Assembly (NCBI RefSeq): GCF_900113415.1
Contig: NZ_FOPH01000008.1
Coordinates: forward strand, 62,001 to 126,000
Source of the DNA: Oribacterium sp. WCC10
GTDB lineage: Bacteria > Bacillota > Clostridia > Lachnospirales > Lachnospiraceae
Direction of reading: 5' to 3'
DNA: 64,000 bases
The notes under the pieces: model-generated
What the model was told of the DNA's origin: nothing
The model's input: the letters and a program-made list of their open reading frames with translations, nothing else
Database searches by the model: none
Translations under genes and position numbers: made by a program
Part shown: in pieces, positions 24,943-32,253 of the stretch
Layout: each line of letters starts with the position of its first letter
How positions within the stretch are numbered: the stretch's first letter is position 1

Positions 24943-26214
24943 TTAATGTGTTTTTGTATCGGTTATACTCTGATCATACTTATTGAACTTGATCTTCTGT
25001 GAAGCATAAAGACTGTAGTTTCCGGAGAACAGATATGTGATTGCCACACCTAAAAGGAGGTATGAAGACATATCGAATCCAAAAAGTTCAAAGCCTATCA
25101 GTATAGAGGCAATCGGACAGTTGGTTACACCGCAGAATACCAGAATCGCTCCAAGTGCTGAACCAAGGGCTGGTGACATGCCGCATACACCTGCAAGTGC
25201 GTGTCCGAAGGTTGTTCCGATGAAAAGTGAAGGAACGATTTCTCCACCCTGGAACCCTCCTGACAGTGTAACTGCGGTAAAAATGATCTTTAAAAGAAAT
25301 GCATACGGCACAATCCTGTATGAAGGGTCATTGATACACTTTGCAATGATGTCCGATCCTGCACCGTTGTAAGTCTGTGAATCCACAAGCAGCGTCATAA
25401 TCACAACGAGAACACCTGCTGCCAAAGCGCGGAGATAAGGATTCTTTATATAGTTTTTGGCGATAGACTTTGTTTCATGAAGTACTACACAAAACAGCAC
25501 GGCAACCAGGGCGCAAAGTATAGCAAATATTATAGTGAAGCCACCGGTTTTAACAGAAAACGGAGTTATCTCAGAAACAGTCATCACTGCTTCTGCACCA
25601 GGGTTTATCATCTCTGCCACAAAATGAGCAGTAAGTGCGGAAATCACACAAGGTACCAGCGCCGAATAATACATTATCCCAACGGTGCTCATTTCAATTA
25701 CCATGATGGAAGCTGCAAGCGGAGTACCGAATAAAGCAGAAAAAGATGCACTCATTCCACACAATATAGTATTACGACGATCCTTTTCATTAAATCGAAC
25801 AAGTTGGCCGATGGCATTTCCCAGGGAACCTCCGACCTGAAGTGCTGCACCCTCACGTCCGACAGAACCACCGAAAAGATGTGTTATGACAGTGGACACG
25901 ATGATAAGAGGTGCCATACGAAGCGGGACTTTCTGCTCCTTATGAATAGCATCTAATACAAGGTTGGTACCCCTGGGTGAGCGTGCCCCCAAAAGATGAT
26001 AGTAGTAAACTATGCATACACCGGCAAAAGGCAATGCAAAAATAATGTATGGATTGGCCATGCGAAACCTGGTGACAATGGAAATAGCCTTTCCAAAGTA
26101 TGCTGAGACAGTTCCTACCAGCACTCCTGTAAGGATACCAAAGAACATCCATTTAAGATTGATTAGAAGTTTACTCAAAAGATTATAAAACAGATCGTCT
26201 TCTTTCTTTGACAT
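24943..26214 (-). CDS. ClC-family chloride channel or anion/proton antiporter
   Basis: Integral membrane anion transporter with about ten to twelve hydrophobic helices in 423 residues. It shows the family selectivity regions GKAIS (the first motif, usually GSGIP), GSVGREGAALQVGG (usual GREGP, with the gating glutamate present) and GGFQGGEIVPSLFIGT (usual GxFxP). There is no C-terminal CBS pair. The first motif is unlike the classical serine-containing chloride site, so anion choice (chloride, fluoride or other) is not certain, and no fluoride riboswitch is visible upstream. CGAGGT lies 14 nt before the ATG. It faces the fructokinase gene tail to tail and has a family A repeat upstream. Confidence 0.88.
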   Translation of the reverse strand: MSKKEDDLFYNLLSKLLINLKWMFFGILTGVLVGTVSAYFGKAISIVTRFRMANPYIIFALPFAGVCIVYYYHLLGARSPRGTNLVLDAIHKEQKVPLRMAPLIIVSTVITHLFGGSVGREGAALQVGGSLGNAIGQLVRFNEKDRRNTILCGMSASFSALFGTPLAASIMVIEMSTVGIMYYSALVPCVISALTAHFVAEMINPGAEAVMTVSEITPFSVKTGGFTIIFAILCALVAVLFCVVLHETKSIAKNYIKNPYLRALAAGVLVVIMTLLVDSQTYNGAGSDIIAKCINDPSYRIVPYAFLLKIIFTAVTLSGGFQGGEIVPSLFIGTTFGHALAGVCGMSPALGSALGAILVFCGVTNCPIASILIGFELFGFDMSSYLLLGVAITYLFSGNYSLYASQKIKFNKYDQSITDTKTH

Positions 26215-26246
26215 ATCGTCAGTTACCTCGATTAATTATTGTATTT

Positions 26247-26375
26247 AGGGAAACTCTGATTAAAGTGTTTCCATGGGCGGAATTTTGATGCTAAGCATCA
26301 AATTCCATTGAGAATCCGTGCTCCGACGCCGGAGACTCTGAGGAACCACTGATATAATCAGTGGTTCCTCAGAGT
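26247..26375 (+). repeat. Family A dispersed element, forward full copy
   Basis: A near-consensus copy: AGGGAAACTCTGATTAAAG start, TTTTGATGCTAAGCATCAAA centre, core GTGCTCCGACGCCGGAG, and a perfect end hairpin with arms GAGGAACCACTGAT / ATCAGTGGTTCCTC. Both arms of that hairpin carry matching A-to-C and T-to-G changes relative to other copies (compensatory substitution), which supports selection for, or copying of, the base-paired form. Confidence 0.88.
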
Positions 26376-26386
26376 AATTCATCAGT

Positions 26387-26445
26387 AAGTGCCACAAAAG
26401 TATGTGACACTCACCGATATTAATAGAAGTCACATCTATGTGTCT
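26387..26445 (+). repeat. Family B palindromic repeat
   Basis: Palindrome AGTGCCAC / GTGACACT around AAAAGTAT (26387-26411), then CACCGATATTAATAG and a small hairpin CACATCTATGTG. It directly follows the family A copy. Confidence 0.6.
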
Positions 26446-26462
26446 TATACCACAGCATCTTA

Positions 26463-27389
26463 TCATACTGTCTGCTGAGATATTCCCTTGATACTCTTGA
26501 TTGCCCAGTCTTCATTCTCAATTGTGACTATTGAATCACAGTATGGACACTTCGCTGTCTGGTTAATATTAAGCGGTGCTCCGCAGTGTGGACATACCAC
26601 AGACTTCATGCCCGTTGAAATCTTTGTGATTACTCCCTTCTTTCGGCAAAGGTCATATTCATATGTCATGAACTTTTCACGTGTCTTATCACCCGAGATC
26701 AGAGCACCTGTATTGTCGTCAAGAGTGTAGTCCACAATACGAGTCTTTACATAGGCCACAATATGGTCTAATTCATTATCCTGATAGAATGTCTTTGGTT
26801 CTACACTGAGAACTGCTATACGTTCAATGTAGTTTGTCTGATGTTTGCTCTTAATGATATTAAGCTGACGTTCCATCTGGGCATAGAAGTCATCTGTAAG
26901 ATAAGGACGTACTTCTGTGAGATCCTTGGCCTGCCATGCATTTTGAAGCTTCACATAAACATTGGAAAGTTTTGCTGCAAATTCAGCACTGTCAAATCCC
27001 GGATCGATAGACTTGTACTGTTCTACAGGCTGACCTCTGGTAACTCTGTTCACAGCTGTATTGACCGGTTTGTTTGCATGTATCTTGTTCATGCCCCTGA
27101 ATTGTGTGAATACATATATAAGGATAATAACAAAGATGATGACTGTAAATATGTCAAAGTCTGAGTCACTGCCTGATGAACCGCTGCCACCGTAATATCC
27201 GTAATCGGATCCTGATGAACTCCATCCGGAATCATAACTGCTGCCCGAATCCGAACTCCAGTCGCTGGAGCTGTAGTCAGAATCTCCGGAATAGCTTCCA
27301 AAATCGGCAAATCCTCTTATAGTAAATGAAAACATCACGAAACAAAGAAGTAATATGCATATAAGTTTGTGTCTGGATTTATTTTTCAT
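26463..27389 (-). CDS. TIM44-like domain membrane protein with zinc ribbon
   Basis: A 308-residue protein of unproven function. It has an N-terminal signal or membrane segment (about 5-27), a low-complexity extracellular stretch of Ser, Gly, Asp and Tyr (30-78), a second membrane helix (about 80-98), a Tim44-like domain (about 125-255, with EFAAKLSNVYVKLQNAWQAK and VRPYLTDDFYAQMERQLN) and a C-terminal zinc ribbon CPHCGAPLN...CPYCDSIV. The Tim44-like fold in bacterial membrane proteins is thought to bind membrane lipids or proteins; the target is unknown. AGGAG lies 10 nt before the ATG. It is divergent from a radical SAM gene and stands alone. Confidence 0.78.
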   Translation of the reverse strand: MKNKSRHKLICILLLCFVMFSFTIRGFADFGSYSGDSDYSSSDWSSDSGSSYDSGWSSSGSDYGYYGGSGSSGSDSDFDIFTVIIFVIILIYVFTQFRGMNKIHANKPVNTAVNRVTRGQPVEQYKSIDPGFDSAEFAAKLSNVYVKLQNAWQAKDLTEVRPYLTDDFYAQMERQLNIIKSKHQTNYIERIAVLSVEPKTFYQDNELDHIVAYVKTRIVDYTLDDNTGALISGDKTREKFMTYEYDLCRKKGVITKISTGMKSVVCPHCGAPLNINQTAKCPYCDSIVTIENEDWAIKSIKGISQQTV

Positions 27390-27450
27390 GTGTCGTTTAC
27401 TCCTATGATTGAAAAGATATTTCTATTTTAACATTTTTTCAAAAACAATA

Positions 27451-27468
27451 AATGCTATAATTCAGGTT
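27451..27468 (+). promoter_or_regulatory. Extended -10 promoter immediately before the TIGR01212 gene
   Basis: TGCTATAAT (27453-27461) is a perfect extended -10. The expected start would be at about 27467-27469, at or next to the ATG at 27469. No good -35 box is present. A leaderless or nearly leaderless mRNA would result. Confidence 0.4.
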
Positions 27469-28365
27469 ATGTATTATTTATCACTTTCAGAATACTTAAA
27501 AAGAACCTATGGGAAAAAACTATATAAGATTTCACTTCAAACCGGATGCTCATGTCCAAACAGAGACGGTACAGTTTCAAAAGGAGGATGTACTTTCTGT
27601 TCGGAGGGAGGATCCGGTGATTTTGCAGCTCCTCTTCTGCCCATATGTGAACAGATAGACATCGGCATAAAGAAAGTCGAAGCCAAACTGCCCAAAACAG
27701 GAGGGCATGGATTTATTGCCTACTTTCAATCCTATACCAATACTTATGGCGAAACTCCGGTACTTAGAGAAATATTCGAAGAGGCTTTGAAAGATGATAG
27801 AGTAGAGATTCTTTCCATTGGCACGAGACCTGACTCCATTAAGGATGACATGATAGAAGCACTTAATGAACTTCAGGAGCGATATAACAAGAAGATATGG
27901 ATTGAACTGGGTCTTCAGTCAGTACATGATCATACTGCACAGAAAATCAACAGAGGATATCCTCTAAGTGTTTTTGAGGACTGCTACAAGCGCCTTAAAT
28001 CTAAAGGACTTTCTGTCATAGTCCACGTCATCATAGGTTTTCCATGGGAAAGCGAAGAGGACATTCTTGAAACGGTTAGCTATCTGTCTCAACTTACTCC
28101 AACCCTTGACGGAATCAAGCTTCAGCTTCTTCATGTGCTTAGAGGCACCGCAATGGGAAACGATTATCTGGCAAGTCCCTTTCATGTTCTCACTCTTGAA
28201 GAATACTGCTCCATCATCGTCAAATGTCTAAAGCTCCTTCCCAGAGAAACAGTCGTACATCGTATTACAGGAGACGGTCCCAAAAGAATACTCATCGCAC
28301 CTTTGTGGTCCGGAGACAAAAAGCTTGTTCTTAATGCATTGAACAAGGCAATCAGGGAAGCATAG
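27469..28365 (+). CDS. TIGR01212-family radical SAM protein (YhcC-like)
   Basis: Radical S-adenosylmethionine protein of the YhcC group, 298 residues; the biochemical role is not established, though relatives resemble the Elp3-type radical SAM fold. The N-terminal region carries TGCSCPNRDGTVSKGGCTFC, in which the cysteines give the cluster motif, followed by YFQSYTNTYGE, SIGTRPDSI, IELGLQSVHD and HVIIGFPWE, all typical of the family. The ATG at 27469 begins the family-typical MYYLSLSEYLKRTYG; a frame 20 codons longer would start only 19 bp from the divergent gene. CAGG is the only weak binding site. Monocistronic by appearance. Confidence 0.85.
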   Translation: MYYLSLSEYLKRTYGKKLYKISLQTGCSCPNRDGTVSKGGCTFCSEGGSGDFAAPLLPICEQIDIGIKKVEAKLPKTGGHGFIAYFQSYTNTYGETPVLREIFEEALKDDRVEILSIGTRPDSIKDDMIEALNELQERYNKKIWIELGLQSVHDHTAQKINRGYPLSVFEDCYKRLKSKGLSVIVHVIIGFPWESEEDILETVSYLSQLTPTLDGIKLQLLHVLRGTAMGNDYLASPFHVLTLEEYCSIIVKCLKLLPRETVVHRITGDGPKRILIAPLWSGDKKLVLNALNKAIREA

Positions 28366-28621
28366 CCATCATAAAACGTGGCATCCTGTCACACAATCCT
28401 TTGCATTGTGTTACAAATTTTACTAATATACATTATAGCTAATATCTATAGCGCAAGCGAATGATATATATATGACAGTTAAATTATATAAGCGTATTGC
28501 TAAAGATAATCATTTTCCTATACAATAAAATAGTATCTTAAGTTATATGTCTGATGTTTTATTATTGATTTTAATTTTAGTCTTATGGAGGAGACGTTTT
28601 AGGAAATCCGGTATTAGACAC

Positions 28622-28703
28622 AGTAGTTTCAGGGAGGAAACTGCTTGCAGACCCGTTTTTTAAGATATTTACACCATGTCAAATTTGAGGGGATGACCTG
28701 GTG
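28622..28703 (+). other. Structured leader of the EAL-domain gene
   Basis: The 360-bp gap 28366-28725 ends in a G-rich leader with two hairpins: AGTAGTTTC / GAAACTGCT (28622-28645) and CACCATGTCA / TGACCTGGTG (28672-28703) with a G-rich loop. Between them is GACCCGTTTTTTAAG. I cannot match it to a known c-di-GMP aptamer. The first half of the gap is AT-rich; its only other structure is a weak CACAAT-type hairpin near 28391-28412 that may end the radical SAM gene. Confidence 0.4.
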
Positions 28704-28725
28704 CATTAGGGGAAAGGGTTAGTTT

Positions 28726-30045
28726 ATGACTGAGAGTAAATTGAATAGTATGAATACGTTTGTTGAGAGGGCACAGCGTATTCTTAGTACAAGTCCCGGA
28801 AAGCGCTTTATTTTAGTGCGCTCAAATATAAGGGATTTCAAGCTTGTCAATCAGGTCTTTGGATTTCAAAAGGGGAATGAGATTCTTCAATGTCTTGAGG
28901 AATATTTTGATAAAAAAAGACTTTGTTTTGATGTCTATTGTCAGCTTCACATTGATCAGTTTGTTTTTCTGATGGAGAAGAACAGTTATTCCGAGGCGAT
29001 ATTCAGAACTATTGCCGATAACTGTTCCAATCTTATCATGGGTTCATCATTTCGTGTTCATTTCCAGCTTGGGATATATGAGATCACGAACCCTGACATG
29101 GAGATTCTTTCCATGTGTGACAGGGCTAAACTTGCCATCAAGTCCATAAAGATCGATGAACCGTTTTCTGTTGCCTGGTACAACGAGTCCATCATGGAGA
29201 AACGTCTGTACTTCAAGAAAGTCATCAGCGAATTCAATGATGCTCTTGAGGAAGGCAGATTTCTCATGTATCTTCAGCCTCAGGCCAATACAAAAGGTGA
29301 GATAATAAGTGCTGAAGCTTTGGCAAGATGGCTTATGAAGGATGGCACCATACTGTCACCTTCACATTTCATCAGTATACTTGAAGAGTCTGAGCTTATC
29401 TGGAAGCTCGATCTATATATGTGGGAGAAAGCCGCTCAGCTTCTTGCCTGCTGGAAGCAGGAAGATGACAAGAAGAATCTGAGTATATCTGTTAATATTT
29501 CGCCTAAAGATATTCATTACATTGATATAGAAAAGACACTTATAGGTCTTGTCAATAAATATAACATTTCACCCGAAAAGATGAATGTTGAGATTACGGA
29601 AACAAGTTTTGTAAGTAATCCTGCGTTTTATGTTGAGCTTATAGAGAAGCTTCACAATGCCGGCTTTGCCATAGAGATAGATGACTTCGGTACAGGTTAC
29701 TCTTCTCTCACACTGCTCAAAAACTTTCATGCGGATATTCTAAAGCTTGATATGGGATTTTTGCAGAATAATGACAATCTTATCCGGTCAGAGATCATCA
29801 TTGATTCAGTTATAGAGATGGCAAAACGACTTGATATGCAGGTCATTTCCGAAGGTGTTGAAACACAGGAACAGGCTGCTTTTCTCAGGATAAACGGGTG
29901 TGATTTCTTTCAGGGATTTTACTTCTCAAGGCCTGTACCTATCGATAAGTTCGATACTGTTTTAAAAGCCTACAATCTCGAAAGAACCAACAAGGGCGCC
30001 AAACATCCGAAATCCATGAGGAATCTGGTTTTGGAAGCTGTTTAA
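28726..30045 (+). CDS. EAL-domain c-di-GMP phosphodiesterase with degenerate GGDEF domain
   Basis: Signalling protein of 439 residues, predicted cytoplasmic. Residues 20-160 form a GGDEF-like domain in which the catalytic signature is replaced by HIDQF (75-79), so it cannot make c-di-GMP but may bind nucleotide as a sensor. Residues 165-425 are an EAL domain with EAL at 197-199, VNISPKDI, NVEITETSF, IDDFGTGYSSL, KLDMGF and ISEGVETQEQA, and all metal-binding residues appear present, so it should hydrolyse c-di-GMP. There is no membrane segment or sensory PAS domain. AAAGGG lies 7 nt before the ATG. c-di-GMP control of motility fits the flagellar-type genes in this window, but no direct link is visible. 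Confidence 0.92.
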   Translation: MTESKLNSMNTFVERAQRILSTSPGKRFILVRSNIRDFKLVNQVFGFQKGNEILQCLEEYFDKKRLCFDVYCQLHIDQFVFLMEKNSYSEAIFRTIADNCSNLIMGSSFRVHFQLGIYEITNPDMEILSMCDRAKLAIKSIKIDEPFSVAWYNESIMEKRLYFKKVISEFNDALEEGRFLMYLQPQANTKGEIISAEALARWLMKDGTILSPSHFISILEESELIWKLDLYMWEKAAQLLACWKQEDDKKNLSISVNISPKDIHYIDIEKTLIGLVNKYNISPEKMNVEITETSFVSNPAFYVELIEKLHNAGFAIEIDDFGTGYSSLTLLKNFHADILKLDMGFLQNNDNLIRSEIIIDSVIEMAKRLDMQVISEGVETQEQAAFLRINGCDFFQGFYFSRPVPIDKFDTVLKAYNLERTNKGAKHPKSMRNLVLEAV

Positions 30046-30053
30046 AAAGTCTA

Positions 30054-30090
30054 AAAGGATGCGGACATGTTTTTGTTCGCATCCTTTTTT
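30054..30090 (+). terminator. Terminator of the EAL-domain gene
   Basis: Stem AAAGGATGCG / CGCATCCTTT extended by ACA/TGT-like pairs, followed by a T-tract. Confidence 0.88.
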
Positions 30091-30116
30091 CGGTACTATC
30101 CGATACTTAACAATAG

Positions 30117-30512
30117 TTAATCTGTCTCCATTTTGTCATATTCATCGCTGTCACTGTAATTGTCATCAGGATCAGAATAGTCATCTCCGCTGTCATCATA
30201 CTCTGATTCTTCGCCATTGTCATAATCATCATCAGGTTCATCATCAGATGAAAAATGCACTGTGAAATCAGGAATATCTACCATAAGGTCTTTAAGTGTA
30301 TGTTTGAATTTTTTAAAATATGCAGGATCGGATTCCGCAAACTCATCAAAATTTTTCACTATCAGATCACAATCATTGATGGCATCGCTTAGGTCATCAT
30401 ACAGAGCGTCGAGATTTCTTCCGAAATGGCTCGGTACAGGCAGCTGATCTTCTATCGCATCATAGAGCTCGTCGCGATCAGTTACATCAGACAGATCAAG
30501 AATATATTTCAT
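30117..30512 (-). CDS. Barstar-family protein with acidic C-terminal tail
   Basis: Small cytoplasmic protein of the barstar (barnase inhibitor) fold, 131 residues. Residues 1-88 match the family, including MKYILDLSDVTDRDELYDAI, the PVPSHFGRNLDALYDDLSD loop-helix that contacts RNase in barstar, and the end of the fold at DLMVDIPDFTVHF. Residues 90-131 are an unusual tail made almost only of Asp, Glu, Ser and Tyr. The start at 30512 has GGAGG 5 nt upstream; the longer frame (22 more codons) is not family-like. No barnase-like ribonuclease gene lies beside it, so it is an orphan immunity-type or regulatory protein. Confidence 0.82.
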   Translation of the reverse strand: MKYILDLSDVTDRDELYDAIEDQLPVPSHFGRNLDALYDDLSDAINDCDLIVKNFDEFAESDPAYFKKFKHTLKDLMVDIPDFTVHFSSDDEPDDDYDNGEESEYDDSGDDYSDPDDNYSDSDEYDKMETD

Positions 30513-30796
30513 ATGTTCCTCCGGTGTTCGATGGCTTCCTTGCCACATGTGTTTAATTGAATCAAATGTGGGTGGCAAATGCTATTGGCACCCGGGTCAT
30601 AGATTAATTACCGACAATATTCTGAAAATGATTATACTTAAGTTGTAAGATTATTGTATAAGAAAGAATATTTTTGAATCCTGTAGATAAAAGTCGAAAG
30701 ATACTTAACAGAAGCGTAAAAGTTGATTCATCTTTTTTCAGTTTCAGTTCAGCCATAGTTGATAACATAATGCCATAGTTCAGATGAACCTACATC

Positions 30797-30813
30797 TTTC
30801 ACATTATGTGAAA
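30797..30813. promoter_or_regulatory. Perfect 17-bp palindrome upstream of the secreted repeat protein
   Basis: TTTCACATTATGTGAAA is fully symmetric around one T and lies about 95 bp before the ATG of the secreted protein gene. A second dyad, TTTACGG (30832-30838) and CCGTAAA (30858-30864), probably forms a hairpin in the 5' leader. The rest of 30513-30907 shows no gene. Confidence 0.5.
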
Positions 30814-30907
30814 CAGGTTTCTGCTACTATCTTTACGGTTCCCGACACACAAAAGTTCCGTAAAAGCATTATCAAAGCATAAACGACAAGTCTAAAGGAG
30901 GCTTTAA

Positions 30908-32023
30908 ATGATCAACTTAAAAAAATTAGCAACAGCTTTGGCATCGGCCTCAATGATCGCTGCTCTGTCTGTTCCCGCTTATGCAGACTCAAGAACTGCT
31001 ATCTCATCAGTCACCATCAATGTAGCTACCGACCTTTCCATCGGATCAACTTCAAGCGATGTAGAGGTTACAACAAGCTCTTCTCTGTATGATGTATATA
31101 GTGCCTACATTACAAATACACCCAGCGATGGATGGGATGAAAATGACAATCCCAAGGTACAGATAAAACTTCAGCTTGAGGATGACGATGACTACAAATG
31201 GAACATCACCAAGTCAACTGTCACTGTAACCGGTGATTCCGGTTCCGTCACATCTGTTTCCGGAGGAAGTGGACACGGATATCTCACTATTGTGTATACA
31301 TTGGACGATCTCGATGAAGTTTACGATGACTGGTCAAGTTCACTTGATCTTGACATATCCAATGCCAACTGGCAGACAAGTTATGGCATAGCCGACTGGA
31401 GTGAAGCAGAAAGTGCCAAGAAATATGAGGTAAAGCTCTATCGTGGAAGTTCTCTTCTTACAACTGTAACAACAACTAACGATTACTACAGTTTTGCCAA
31501 CTATTTCACTCAGGCAGGAACCTATACATATAAGGTGCGCGCAATTTACTCTAGTTCTAACAAGGGCTCATGGGAAGAATCAGATGATCTGTATGTAACT
31601 GAGTCCCAGGCCGAGAAGATATATAATTCATACAACTCAAGTACCAACAGTACAACAAGTTCTTCATCAAGCTCATATCTCGCAAACCTCACTGGTTCAA
31701 CTGTATATGGCTCTACATCTTATGCCAATGCTTTAACCTCATCAGAGGGTGGTCAGTGGGTTCAGGATGAGTTCGGATGGTGGTACAAGAACGCAGACGG
31801 CTCATGGACTTCAAACGGCTGGCAGCAAATAAATGGTAAGTTCTACTTCTTCAATGATCACGGCTACATGAAAACCGGATGGATTTTATGGAATAATCAG
31901 TATTACTACTGCGGTTCCGATGGAGCAATGCTCACAAACACTGTAACTCCTGACGGCTACTATGTTAATTCTTCCGGAGTCTGGGTTTCTGATTACAACC
32001 CATACAGCTATAGTGCAAGCTAA
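30908..32023 (+). CDS. Secreted protein with C-terminal cell-wall-binding repeats
   Basis: Exported protein of 371 residues with a clear signal peptide (1-26, cleaved after PAYA). The body (30-225) is a Ser-, Thr- and Asp-rich region of unknown fold that may form beta domains. It includes WNITKSTVTVTGDSGSVTSV and a fibronectin-like segment KYEVKLYRGSSLL...YTYKVRAIY. Residues 226-265 are a Ser/Thr linker. The C-terminus (about 268-360) has aromatic repeats, WVQDEFGWWYKNADGSW, GWQQINGKFYFFNDHGYMKT and YYCGSDGAMLTN, of the choline-binding-like CW_binding_1 type, which anchors proteins to the cell wall. AAAGGAGG precedes the ATG. The target or activity is unknown. Confidence 0.85.
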   Translation: MINLKKLATALASASMIAALSVPAYADSRTAISSVTINVATDLSIGSTSSDVEVTTSSSLYDVYSAYITNTPSDGWDENDNPKVQIKLQLEDDDDYKWNITKSTVTVTGDSGSVTSVSGGSGHGYLTIVYTLDDLDEVYDDWSSSLDLDISNANWQTSYGIADWSEAESAKKYEVKLYRGSSLLTTVTTTNDYYSFANYFTQAGTYTYKVRAIYSSSNKGSWEESDDLYVTESQAEKIYNSYNSSTNSTTSSSSSSYLANLTGSTVYGSTSYANALTSSEGGQWVQDEFGWWYKNADGSWTSNGWQQINGKFYFFNDHGYMKTGWILWNNQYYYCGSDGAMLTNTVTPDGYYVNSSGVWVSDYNPYSYSAS

Positions 32024-32036
32024 AACTATCGGCAAT

Positions 32037-32072
32037 ACAGCCGGGACAAAATCACTTGTCCCGGCTGTTTTA
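32037..32072 (+). terminator. Terminator of the secreted repeat protein gene
   Basis: Perfect 13-bp stem ACAGCCGGGACAA / TTGTCCCGGCTGT with a 6-nt loop and TTTTATT. Confidence 0.92.
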
Positions 32073-32076
32073 TTAG

Positions 32077-32180
32077 TAAAAGCTGATTAAAGCGTTGTAC
32101 TGTCCCGATTTTGATTCGAAACATCAACTTCCTTTGAAAACCCGTGCCTTGACACCGGCGGCTCTGAGGAAACGAGGATA
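32077..32180 (+). repeat. Family A dispersed element, forward copy, diverged at the 3' end
   Basis: Shows AGCTGATTAAAGCG, GATTTTGATTCGAAACATCAA, CCTTTGAAAACCCGTGCC, TGACACCGGCGG and TCTGAGGAAAC, but the last hairpin arm is lost or replaced. A family B repeat follows within 5 bp. Confidence 0.7.
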
Positions 32181-32184
32181 TGAT

Positions 32185-32230
32185 GTGAGTATCAAAAGTA
32201 TTTGCCACTCACCAATGAAGCGCAACAGAT
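32185..32230 (+). repeat. Family B palindromic repeat
   Basis: GTGAGTATCAAAAGTA followed by TTTGCCACTCAC forms a near palindrome, then CAATGAAGCGCAACAGAT, which aligns with the GCGCCAACGC stretch of other copies. Confidence 0.6.
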
Positions 32231-32253
32231 GGCATTCAGATAATCCAAGACTT

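Noticed and set aside
26215-26462. Fluoride riboswitch upstream of the ClC gene
   Set aside because: No crcB-type motif is visible; the region is filled by family A and family B repeats.
28560-28725. c-di-GMP (GEMM) riboswitch before the EAL gene
   Set aside because: The conserved cores of the GEMM-I and GEMM-II aptamers are not visible; only generic hairpins are.
30117-30512. Barstar gene as part of a local toxin-antitoxin pair
   Set aside because: No small RNase-like frame lies on either side; the neighbours are an EAL gene and a secreted protein.
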